From: Planctomycetales bacterium
GTDB lineage: Bacteria > Planctomycetota > Phycisphaerae > SM23-33
Length of the DNA stretch: 9,260 nucleotides
Direction: 5' to 3'
NCBI GenBank assembly: GCA_030631125.1
Contig: DAOVLS010000071.1
Location: forward strand, 1 to 9,260
In this document: one piece after another, positions 1 to 6,135 of the stretch
Numbering within the stretch: the first letter of the stretch is position 1
Layout: each line of letters begins with the position of its first letter
Program-made: the position numbers and the translations under genes
The notes under the pieces: generated by a model
What the model was told of the DNA's origin: nothing
Databases searched by the model: none
The model's input: only the letters and a program-made list of their open reading frames with translations

Positions 1-118
1 GGAGATGCCCGCCTTCGACCTCGACGCGCCGCCGCACGTAAGGCATTGGCAGTGCCGAATCCAGCGGGATTACTATCTTATCCACCGCCGGAGCATCCTT
101 GATAAAATGCAACCATGA
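1..118 (+). CDS. C-terminal end of an unidentified upstream protein (partial)
   Basis: A frame is open from base 2 to a TGA at 116-118 and encodes 38 residues ending in ...RRSILDKMQP. The stop overlaps the ispG start as ATGA, the usual sign of translational coupling inside an operon, and that is the main support for a real gene here. The tail has a DYYLIHRRSILDK segment that faintly recalls the C-termini of bacterial sugar transferases (YYIExxSxxxDLK), but the match is too weak to name a function. The start lies outside the window. Confidence 0.5.
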   Translation, partial: EMPAFDLDAPPHVRHWQCRIQRDYYLIHRRSILDKMQP

Positions 119-1212
119 AACTTCCCGAAATCCATCGTAGAAAGACCCGCAGCGTAAGCGTCGGCGGCGTACGTATCGGCGGCGGAGCGCCGGTGAGCAT
201 CCAGTCGATGACCACCACGCCGACGGCGAACGTGGCCGCGACGCTGAAGCAGATTGATTCCCTGGCCAGGGCCGGCTGCGACATCGTCCGCGTCGCAGCG
301 GCTACACCCGCAGACACCGCCGCCCTGGGCGAAATCGTCGCCGCAGCGCCGCTGCCGATAGTAGCGGACGTGCACTTCCGTTTCCGGCGCGCCCTCGAAG
401 CCGTGGCTGCCGGCGTGCATAAAATTCGCCTCAACCCGGGCAATATTTCCGACCGGCAGGCGGTCAGGGAGGTCATCGACGCAGCCAAAGACGCCGGCAT
501 ACCCATCCGCGTCGGCGTCAACGAAGGGTCCGTCATGGACCGCACAGACCCCGCCCGCCTGGCTGAACAACTCGAAAGGCCCCTGGATGAACTGATGGCC
601 GAGACCGTCTCCGATTATCTGAAAGTCTTCATTGAAGCCGACTTTCACGACCTTGTCCTCTCTGCCAAGAGCCACGACGCAATGACGACCATCGCGGTCA
701 ATCGCACCTTGAGCGAGCGGTTCGATTATCCGCTGCACCTTGGTCTGACCCACGCCGGGACCGCCGAGACGGGCCTGGTGCGGTCGGTCGCCGCAATCGG
801 AACGCTGCTGGCCGAGGGGATCGGCGACACGATCCGCATCAGTTTCGCCGGCGACCCGGTCGCCGAAGTTGCCGCCGCGAAGGAACTTCTTGCGTCGCTT
901 CGTCTTCGCCCGCGCGAAGGCGCCGAGATAATCGCCTGCCCGACCTGTGGCCGGACCGAAGCGGACGTAGCCTCACTCGCCGAGAAAGTCCGCGACGCAC
1001 TCGCCGACGTAAAGGTCCACGTAACCGTCGCGGTGATGGGCTGCATCGTCAACGGTCCGGGCGAGGCCGGCGGCGCAGACGCCGCCGTCTGCTGCGGAAA
1101 ATCCAAAGCCGCCGTCTATCGCGAAGGGAAATACGTCCGAACCGTGCCCGAAGAAGAAATCGTCGATGCGCTTGTGACAGAAGTCCGGGCACTCCTGGAA
1201 GAAAAACGGTAG
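115..1212 (+). CDS. ispG: 4-hydroxy-3-methylbut-2-en-1-yl diphosphate synthase (IspG/GcpE)
   Basis: IspG converts 2-C-methyl-D-erythritol 2,4-cyclodiphosphate to HMBPP in the MEP isoprenoid pathway, in the cytosol, using a [4Fe-4S] cluster. The 365-residue product has the family layout. An N-terminal TIM-barrel half carries GGGAPVSIQSM at 22-32, DVHFRF at 85-90 and KIRLNPGN at 103-110. The C-terminal Fe-S half carries CPTCGR at 275-280 and GCIVNGPGEA at 309-318. The cluster ligands are Cys275, Cys278 and Cys310, with the conserved glutamate Glu317. Length is that of the short bacterial form, without the long insert seen in plant and chlamydial enzymes. The start is fixed by the ATGA overlap with the upstream frame and by the usual HRRKTRSVSVG beginning; no strong Shine-Dalgarno is seen. 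Its TAG stop is the first three bases of a large palindrome shared with the convergent gspK-like gene. Confidence 0.97.
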   Translation: MKLPEIHRRKTRSVSVGGVRIGGGAPVSIQSMTTTPTANVAATLKQIDSLARAGCDIVRVAAATPADTAALGEIVAAAPLPIVADVHFRFRRALEAVAAGVHKIRLNPGNISDRQAVREVIDAAKDAGIPIRVGVNEGSVMDRTDPARLAEQLERPLDELMAETVSDYLKVFIEADFHDLVLSAKSHDAMTTIAVNRTLSERFDYPLHLGLTHAGTAETGLVRSVAAIGTLLAEGIGDTIRISFAGDPVAEVAAAKELLASLRLRPREGAEIIACPTCGRTEADVASLAEKVRDALADVKVHVTVAVMGCIVNGPGEAGGADAAVCCGKSKAAVYREGKYVRTVPEEEIVDALVTEVRALLEEKR

Positions 1213-1417
1213 GCTGGGACGGAGCGAAGCGCAGTCCCACCTTATCGGTTACAAAGAATATTGAATAATGAACAGAGAATGTCGAATTTCGAAGTAAAAG
1301 AAACAAGACGTCTTTGAGGGATGTTTTTTACTTCGTTATTCAAAATTCTCTGTTCAATATTCAACATTCTCTTTTCCTGGTACAAGGTGGGACTGCGCTT
1401 CGCTCCGTCCCAGCCTA
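1210..1417. repeat. 208-bp palindromic element between convergent ispG and gspK
   Basis: The outer arms 1210-1243 and 1384-1417 are perfect 34-bp inverted repeats, each starting TAGGCTGGGACGG when read inward. Inside them, 1257-1298 and 1327-1368 are inverted arrays of six heptamers each. On the left these read AATATTG, AATAATG, AACAGAG, AATGTCG, AATTTCG, AAGTAAA. The right arm, read inward, has the same phase and shares AACAGAG and AAGTAAA. A 28-bp spacer (1299-1326) lies at the centre. Each 34-bp arm also holds its own short hairpin (GGGAC...GTCCC, for example 1216-1238). The outermost TAG of each arm is the stop codon of ispG on one side and of gspK on the other. The region has no gene. 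It could act as a bidirectional terminator, but no T-run follows the stems, so it is better described as a palindromic repeat element. Confidence 0.9.
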
Positions 1418-3988
1418 CTTCATTTCCGCGAACATCAGCACGTCGGGCAGGTCGGTGGGCGAGGCGCAGTTACTGCGGTCGATGACTGCTACGTATTTTC
1501 GGACAGCGCCGGTGGTGGCAGGGTCCGAACCGATCTGGACGCGGATGTAAGCGATGTAAACGTCTGAGCGGACCGTAATCTGATTGCTCAGCCAGGCGTA
1601 ATAGATGTCGCGCTTGCTCAGATCGTCGGTGATGCCGTCGAGACCGTCGTCGCTTCCGCCGGCGACCTTGTAGCAGTTGGGTGCCGATGTATTGTAAGTG
1701 TTGTTCGGCATAGGTGTAACGATCCTGGCAAGCGGTATGCCGATTTCGCCGGGGCAGGCAAAGCCCGCATCAGGCCGGAGGTTTGCGATGCCCGAAGCGG
1801 CAGCCCGTGCGCCTGCGGCGGAGTAATCCGTCCCGCCGGCGGCGGTGTTATCCAGCAGGTCGCGGTAGGCGACGATGTCTTTGGCGATCCGGTCCCGCTG
1901 TGCCATCGCACTGATGCCAGGCAGGTATCGAATCACCGGCCAGGGTGCGGTGTTAATGTTAATCCGGCCATAGACGGTATCGATCCTGCCTGTGTTGGCC
2001 GGGTCGGGTGTAAGTGCGCCCATGTAATCACCGAGCATGCAGATCGGAGGAATGTTCGGGATGTTCGGATTGCCCCATCCGCCGGCCTGGAGTGCGCCCA
2101 ACATATACAGCCGGCCGTTGGATACGTGGCCTGGCGACAACGACGCGAGGACCTCGTCCAGCGGCGTTCCATCGCTTTTGGGTCCGACGTAGAAGATGCG
2201 CGAGACCTCGCCGAGGTTAATCAATTTACCGTTTCGGACGAAAACGGGCGTCGGTGCGACGGCAGCGCCGAGATCGACGCCGCTGTTGCTCCGGCCAAGG
2301 TTGGTGCTGGTCTCGTCCGGGCAACCGCCATCACCGATGCGATAGGTATAAGGTTGAGTCGAATAAACGGCGACGGAGTACTTCGCCCTGGCGACGGCGT
2401 CGTCGCGTCGGATTCTCGCATAAACCGCTTCGGGAGTGAAGGCGGTCGGAACGGTCAGTCCGATCTTGGCGGATTCAACGCTCCCGACCGGCACAAGCGC
2501 CCCGCCCGACGCCGTGCGAAAAATCGTGCAGGTCTCCCTAAGGTCAAGGTTGGTGTCCTGGTACTTGGTTACAGCCCGGATTTCGGCAGCGCTGCTGACG
2601 ATCACTATCCGCCCGCCGGCCGGCAGCATGTTGCCCGGCGGGAGATTCTGGAAATTGTTCGCCGCGCCGGCGCCGACCTTCAACTTATAACCGACCAGGC
2701 TGATAGCTGTCTTGTACGGATTGAACAACTCGATTGCCGACCACTGCTTGACGGAGCCTGGAGGGACCGCCGCGTCCCATTCCATTCGCAGCCAGGCCTC
2801 GGTGATGAAGGGCTGACGCTCGACGCCGAAGAGCGTCGTCCCTGGAGCAAGCCCCGCTGCCGCCATCTCGAGTATGGTAGGCCGATATGGCGTGTCGTCA
2901 CCGTCGCGGTAATCAATGACATTAGCAGCCAGTTGTGCGGCAACGGTACGTCGGCCTGGGGCCCCGGCGGGGAAGCCCGGAACGTTCATCGGAATCGCGT
3001 TGTAGAAAGCCTTGGAGAGGTCCACGAATCCCGCATTGTTCAGATCGACTCGCCGGTTGTTGGGAAGGGGGTCATTGACACCACCGGGAACCTGTCGTAC
3101 ATAGTCGCGTGAGGCAGAGTGAACGGTAAGATACGGCTTGGCGGCGTTGAATTGCGCGCCGAGGGCCTCCCACAACCGCCCGGACGCCGTATTCGGAACA
3201 GTCCCGCCCCACAGCAGCGCCGTCATGTCGGAAACGTCGAACGGCCTATAAATATTAACCACTGGATTCAGAGGCCGACGGACATAATTGGTGTTGTACG
3301 TCGCGATGTTGTCGGTAGTTGAACCGTTGCGTGCGTCGTGCACGCTGTCGCGCACGCTCGTACCGACCAAAGCATCAAGCGCGATGTTGGTTACGGGCAT
3401 AACCACACCCGCTGCGGCGGCGGCATCGATGGTGCTCGAGTAAGCCGAGTTGACGTTCATCAGGCTTGAGGCATCGACGATGCGAACTGCGACCCAGTAT
3501 TCACCCCCGGACCGGTTGCCGACGCCCGAATTGAACAGTATCGCATCGCCGGCGTTCGTGCCGTCGTTGCGATACCCATCGGTATCAACCAGCAAAGGGT
3601 CGTTGGCAAGCACATCGACAAAGACGCCGATGTCGTTGTGATTGCTGATGTGTCTCCATGTCAAAACCCCGCCCAGGCTGACGGGAGCAAAACTGGCCAG
3701 GTGCTTGTCGTAATCCTCATGTGGGCAATCGCCCTGTTGTTTGTAATTGGTTGCATCGCCATAGATGACGTTGCTGCCGTTGATGTACAGGTCATCGGCG
3801 AGTTTGATGCGAATCTGCTGAAGGAACCCACCGGCGACCCGCTTCATCGGAGCGGAAGTGGCGATGCTGTAAGCCTCCCGGCGGTCCATGTGAGCGACGA
3901 TGATAAACGTCGTACCCACCATCGCCAGCAGCACCAGCAACCCCACCACCATCACGATAACAGAACCTTTTCGGTGATAACGTGTCAT
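1415..3988 (-). CDS. gspK: GspK-like minor pseudopilin, oversized (857 aa)
   Basis: GspK is the minor pseudopilin at the tip of the type II secretion pseudopilus. The leader MTRYHRKG is followed by a hydrophobic helix (about residues 10-31) without a glutamate at +5, as expected for a GspK tip subunit. YGRININTAPWPVIRYLPGI (673-692) matches the SAM-like helix-hairpin-helix segment of T2SS protein K. A second, weaker site of the same type is RRVDLNNAG at 312-320. The C-terminus carries AWLSNQITVRSDVYIAYIRV (798-817), similar to the ends of long planctomycete GspK-like proteins. Length is more than double that of enterobacterial GspK. Part of the extra sequence (about 414-466, SAIELFNP...LVGYKL...LPAGGRIVIVSS) resembles a lamin-tail domain. 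The ATG is supported by a good GGAAGGGAAGG Shine-Dalgarno. It is the last gene of the run, and its TAG stop lies in the shared palindrome. Confidence 0.85.
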   Translation of the reverse strand: MTRYHRKGSVIVMVVGLLVLLAMVGTTFIIVAHMDRREAYSIATSAPMKRVAGGFLQQIRIKLADDLYINGSNVIYGDATNYKQQGDCPHEDYDKHLASFAPVSLGGVLTWRHISNHNDIGVFVDVLANDPLLVDTDGYRNDGTNAGDAILFNSGVGNRSGGEYWVAVRIVDASSLMNVNSAYSSTIDAAAAAGVVMPVTNIALDALVGTSVRDSVHDARNGSTTDNIATYNTNYVRRPLNPVVNIYRPFDVSDMTALLWGGTVPNTASGRLWEALGAQFNAAKPYLTVHSASRDYVRQVPGGVNDPLPNNRRVDLNNAGFVDLSKAFYNAIPMNVPGFPAGAPGRRTVAAQLAANVIDYRDGDDTPYRPTILEMAAAGLAPGTTLFGVERQPFITEAWLRMEWDAAVPPGSVKQWSAIELFNPYKTAISLVGYKLKVGAGAANNFQNLPPGNMLPAGGRIVIVSSAAEIRAVTKYQDTNLDLRETCTIFRTASGGALVPVGSVESAKIGLTVPTAFTPEAVYARIRRDDAVARAKYSVAVYSTQPYTYRIGDGGCPDETSTNLGRSNSGVDLGAAVAPTPVFVRNGKLINLGEVSRIFYVGPKSDGTPLDEVLASLSPGHVSNGRLYMLGALQAGGWGNPNIPNIPPICMLGDYMGALTPDPANTGRIDTVYGRININTAPWPVIRYLPGISAMAQRDRIAKDIVAYRDLLDNTAAGGTDYSAAGARAAASGIANLRPDAGFACPGEIGIPLARIVTPMPNNTYNTSAPNCYKVAGGSDDGLDGITDDLSKRDIYYAWLSNQITVRSDVYIAYIRVQIGSDPATTGAVRKYVAVIDRSNCASPTDLPDVLMFAEMK

Positions 3989-3994
3989 CTTGCA

Positions 3995-4005
3995 CCTTCC
4001 CTTCC
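3995..4005 (-). promoter_or_regulatory. Shine-Dalgarno site of the gspK-like gene
   Basis: The minus strand reads GGAAGGGAAGG, ending 6 nt before the ATG at 3988. It is the strongest ribosome binding site among these genes and settles the start. It suggests independent translation of the tip subunit after the repeat-filled gap that follows gspJ. Confidence 0.75.
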
Positions 4006-4030
4006 ACCCAACAACAATGAACCACTTCGT

Positions 4031-4055
4031 AATTGCCGATTGCCGATTGGCAATT
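4031..4055. repeat. GATTGCC heptamer repeat forming a small hairpin after gspJ
   Basis: AATTGCC GATTGCC GATTGGCAATT begins at the base next to the gspJ stop codon (4056-4058). The ends AATTGCC (4031-4037) and GGCAATT (4049-4055) are a perfect 7-bp inverted repeat. It belongs to the same GATTGCN heptamer family as the tracts in the gspH and gspI leaders. Confidence 0.75.
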
Positions 4056-5087
4056 CTATCGCGGCAGGTCCACGATTACTTCATACGTCCTGACCGTCTT
4101 GCCCGTCCCCAGCGTAAAGGTGATTCTCAAGGCCGACGGCCAGTTGTCTTTTTTTCTGTATGTCCACAAGGCGCAATACCTGTCGTCGCCCGCGTCATAT
4201 TCCATTGCGTCATCGTCGGTTGGATTATTGTCCTGGTAAATGGCGTCGCGAGCACTCCAATCACCGGGTTTTTTGGGTGCATCCGGGCCGTACCAGGTAA
4301 TCAGGTCGGCGCCGTCGAGGGTTCCGTCGGTCCAGTGTATCTTCAGGTTCGAGCATGGTCTGACCAGGTAGGGCCAAAGTCCACTCACTTCCGAAAGGCT
4401 GTTCGGCGGCAGCGTCATTGACGGCGTGGTAATGAAGCAATCGAATGTTTCTCCCGCCCAGGTGTAATTTCCGCCGGCGTTGTAAAGTGCAAAGTTAATG
4501 TTGTCGCGAACCCAGGTCTTGTAATCGGCCAGGGATATTTTCTCGTGGTCGTTGGCGGTTGTCGCGGCGCTTTCGGCGTTGAGAAGAAACGCTCGCCGCC
4601 AGAGGACGTCCTGGGCGGAACTACCGGTCAGGCCGTAATCTATCCGGGCGACGTTGGCGATGGTCGAATCGACCATACTTCGATAGGCGCCGACGGCTGT
4701 GAAGACCAGGTGCTGCCTGCCGTCGGTGTCGGTATAGATCGCCAGAAAGCCTTCGGTGGTCAAACCGGCCAGGTCCGTCCGCAGGCGGTCCACCGCTGCG
4801 CGGGCGTCGGCGTCGGCGGCAATGGTGCCCTGCGACAGTTCAACGGCCTGCCGGGTCTTGCTCATCAAAGTGCTGACGATGAGGATAATCGCCGTCAGGA
4901 TGGCAATCGAGACCATCAGTTCCACCAGCGTAAAGCCGATTTTCGATTTTCGATTTTTGATTTTTGATTTCAGTTTCACCTTTGCAAATCGTGGATGGAT
5001 TTCCTCAAAGCCGCCACTTGAGCGCAGCGAAAGTACGGGGCTGAAAATTACTGATACTCCGGTCAAAATGTTGCGCCGTGCGTTCAT
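4056..5087 (-). CDS. gspJ: GspJ-like minor pseudopilin with repeat-extended leader
   Basis: This is a type IV prepilin-like protein in the J position. The processing site is SKIG|FTLVELMVSIAIL, with Glu at +5 and a hydrophobic helix. The mature part is about 292 residues. RAAVDRLRTDLAGL and VLWRRAFLL fit GspJ-type minor pseudopilins, and the C-terminus ends in a beta-rich TYEVIVDLPR. From the ATG at 5087 the leader is 51 residues. The frame is also open upstream into gspI, but that part is shadow. An in-frame GTG at 4979 would give a 15-residue leader of normal length (MKLKSKIKNRKSKIG, 307 aa in total) and is a serious alternative; neither start has a clear Shine-Dalgarno. The leader end, KSKIKNRKSKI, is encoded by a 7-bp tandem repeat. 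The gap to the gspI stop (5088-5176) holds another repeat and no gene. Confidence 0.82.
   Translation of the reverse strand: MNARRNILTGVSVIFSPVLSLRSSGGFEEIHPRFAKVKLKSKIKNRKSKIGFTLVELMVSIAILTAIILIVSTLMSKTRQAVELSQGTIAADADARAAVDRLRTDLAGLTTEGFLAIYTDTDGRQHLVFTAVGAYRSMVDSTIANVARIDYGLTGSSAQDVLWRRAFLLNAESAATTANDHEKISLADYKTWVRDNINFALYNAGGNYTWAGETFDCFITTPSMTLPPNSLSEVSGLWPYLVRPCSNLKIHWTDGTLDGADLITWYGPDAPKKPGDWSARDAIYQDNNPTDDDAMEYDAGDDRYCALWTYRKKDNWPSALRITFTLGTGKTVRTYEVIVDLPR
4938..4970. repeat. GATTTTC/T heptamer tandem repeat in the gspJ leader
   Basis: Four full units and one partial unit follow without gaps: GATTTTC, GATTTTC, GATTTTT, GATTTTT, GATTT. Because the unit is 7 bp, the frame cycles and the minus strand encodes the basic peptide KSKIKNRKSKI, ending one residue before the Gly|Phe cleavage site. 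Confidence 0.9.
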
Positions 5088-5102
5088 GATATTCAGGTTC
5101 AA

Positions 5103-5176
5103 CCTTGTATTCGTTCTACCATTCCTTGTTTCTTTTTTTATTCGTGTAATTCGTCTTGCTTCGTGCAATTCGTGGA
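5103..5176. repeat. TTCGTG-rich dispersed repeat between gspI and gspJ
   Basis: TTCGT occurs four times at 9-10 bp spacing (5141, 5150, 5160, 5169) within an AT-rich stretch that ends at the base before the gspI stop codon (5177-5179). This type of sequence (GTGTAATTCGT...GCAATTCGTGG) is known from dispersed repeats in planctomycete-like metagenomic genomes. I see no gene in it. Confidence 0.6.
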
Positions 5177-6130
5177 TCACGGCGCCACGGCTGTGCGAAC
5201 CACGTAACATCCGATCGCGGGTGAATCCTGCCCGTCGGCGCCCACAGCCAGGGCGGCCCCGGAGGTAATCTTGTTGGTGAGAGCGCCAGTTGAATCGAGA
5301 ACGTAAGCAAAAGTTCCGTCGAACTTGCAAATCACGGGCGAACCGATGCTGATGTCGCCGGTTATCTTCTCCCCGGTTCCATCGACGGTAACGTCCGAGA
5401 AGGTCGGCGTCAAATCTGACGACAGGAATTTGCGATAAGGCACGATTACCAATTGATAATCATTAGTTTCGTTACCGCTCGGCTGTTGGGCAACCAGGAG
5501 CCAGCCGTAAAGGGAACCCGGCGTATTGACCGGGTAGGTCAAATCGCCGTCGTGAGCAGGGTTGTTAATCAGCGCGGTTGTGTCCGCAAGAGTCCCGGCG
5601 ATCAAGTCTTTGTGCGAACTATGCGAGAGCTTTACGCGGCAGATGGCGGCGGCGTTTTCGGAGACCATCGTCGCCGTCGTATCCGCGACGGAGCGCTTGG
5701 TCTCCAGCATCGCCGTTGGGAACGCCGTTGCGACCATCGCCAGACCGATCACCAGGATGCCCATCGACATCATCACTTCCATCAGGGTAAAACCCGTCTT
5801 TTTAATTGCGGATTGCGGACCTGCCTGCCGGTAGGCAAGGTTGCGGATTGCGGATTGAAGAAAGCATTTGGCACTCGGCATTTGGCATTGGCGGCACTTG
5901 GCCGGCGAGGGTTTCCTTTGTTCAATTCCGCGATTCCGTAAAATATCAGACTTATGAAGGTAGAACGCGCAGCGACCCTCGACCACCAATGCCGAATGCC
6001 TAATGCCCAATGCCTGGTCCCTTCCCGGTCTCAATTTCATGGTCCCTGTTTTCGGTCCTCCGGTAATCCGGTATTCCGGTAATCCGGTATTCCGGTAATC
6101 CGTGGACTGATTGTTCGATTGCTTTTTCAT
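5177..6130 (-). CDS. gspI: GspI-like minor pseudopilin with 113-residue leader
   Basis: The mature part starts at KKTG|FTLMEVMMSMGILVIGLAMVA, with Glu at +5, and is 204 residues long. The EVMMSMGILVIG helix followed by TAFPTAMLETKRS is typical of I-type pseudopilins of planctomycetes. DYQLVIVPYRK and a beta-rich C-terminus follow. The ATG at 6130 lies 5 bp after the gspH stop and begins MKKQS, as gspH does; tight spacing like this is the rule in the operon, so I chose it. It implies a leader of 113 residues, made almost wholly of repeat sequence, far above the usual 5-30. The in-frame ATG at 5881 would give 234 aa with a 29-residue leader and leave a 254-bp repeat-filled gap. The leader also carries a nested 7-codon insertion (LAYRQAG). 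GspI normally joins J and K in the tip complex. Confidence 0.83.
   Translation of the reverse strand: MKKQSNNQSTDYRNTGLPEYRITGGPKTGTMKLRPGRDQALGIRHSALVVEGRCAFYLHKSDILRNRGIEQRKPSPAKCRQCQMPSAKCFLQSAIRNLAYRQAGPQSAIKKTGFTLMEVMMSMGILVIGLAMVATAFPTAMLETKRSVADTTATMVSENAAAICRVKLSHSSHKDLIAGTLADTTALINNPAHDGDLTYPVNTPGSLYGWLLVAQQPSGNETNDYQLVIVPYRKFLSSDLTPTFSDVTVDGTGEKITGDISIGSPVICKFDGTFAYVLDSTGALTNKITSGAALAVGADGQDSPAIGCYVVRTAVAP
5804..5857. repeat. GATTGCG heptamer tract split by a 21-bp palindromic insert
   Basis: AATTGCG (5804-5810), GATTGCG (5811-5817) and GA (5818-5819) are followed by a 21-bp unit at 5820-5840, and then TTGCG, GATTGCG, GATTG. Removing 5820-5840 restores an unbroken heptamer run. The insert begins CCTGCCT and ends AGGCAAGG, so it is a near-palindrome. 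It adds exactly seven in-frame codons (LAYRQAG) to the gspI leader. Confidence 0.85.
5847..6112. repeat. Dispersed element, copy A (in the gspI leader)
   Basis: This is the homologue of 8831-9102. The block 5847-6026 aligns with 8831-9010 without gaps: 180 bp, 20 mismatches by my count, 89% identity, 17 of the 20 being transitions. Beyond it, both copies share GGTCCCTGTTT, a CCGGTATT-type octamer array and a CTGATT end (6107-6112). The element is itself an imperfect palindrome. Heptamers GCATTTG, GCACTCG, GCATTTG, GCATTGG (5864-5891) face AATGCCG, AATGCCT, AATGCCC, AATGCCT (5988-6015), and CGAGGGT (5906-5912) faces ACCCTCG (5975-5981). Confidence 0.9.
6060..6102. repeat. CCGGTAAT/CCGGTATT octamer tandem array
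   Basis: Five alternating 8-bp units (AAT, ATT, AAT, ATT, AAT endings) plus CCG form the outer end of repeat copy A. Copy B has three units, all CCGGTATT, so the array length varies. On the minus strand the array lies about 10 codons after the gspI ATG at 6130, so gain or loss of one unit would shift that frame. Confidence 0.9.
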
Positions 6131-6135
6131 GGTTA

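Noticed and set aside
73..753. A 226-codon open frame on the - strand opposite ispG
   Set aside because: IspG on the other strand has every family motif and Fe-S ligand; this frame has no recognisable domain.
1216..1238. Classic rho-independent terminator after ispG
   Set aside because: The GGGAC...GTCCC stem is followed by ACCTTATC and not by a T-run; termination by the whole palindrome remains possible but is not shown.
1210..1417. Terminal inverted repeats of an insertion sequence
   Set aside because: There is no transposase frame between the arms, the spacer is only 28 bp, and no target duplication is visible. A non-autonomous element cannot be excluded, but an IS can.
2126..3112. A 328-codon open frame on the + strand opposite gspK
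   Set aside because: It is antisense to the well-supported GspK-like gene, has no recognisable motif, and is rich in Arg, Asp and Gly as expected for a shadow of GC-rich coding DNA.
3638..4093. A 151-codon + strand frame over the gspK start and the gspJ end
   Set aside because: It covers the Shine-Dalgarno and start of gspK and the hairpin repeat in antisense, and its sequence is low in complexity.
5087..5330. Upstream extension of the gspJ frame to 5330
   Set aside because: It would overlap the end of gspI by about 150 bp, and the extra peptide derives from gspI antisense-frame sequence and dispersed repeat, not from any prepilin feature.
5864..6102. CRISPR array from the short regular repeats
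   Set aside because: Units are 7-8 bp and directly contiguous, with no 25-40 bp spacers and no cas genes; these are tandem microsatellite-like repeats.
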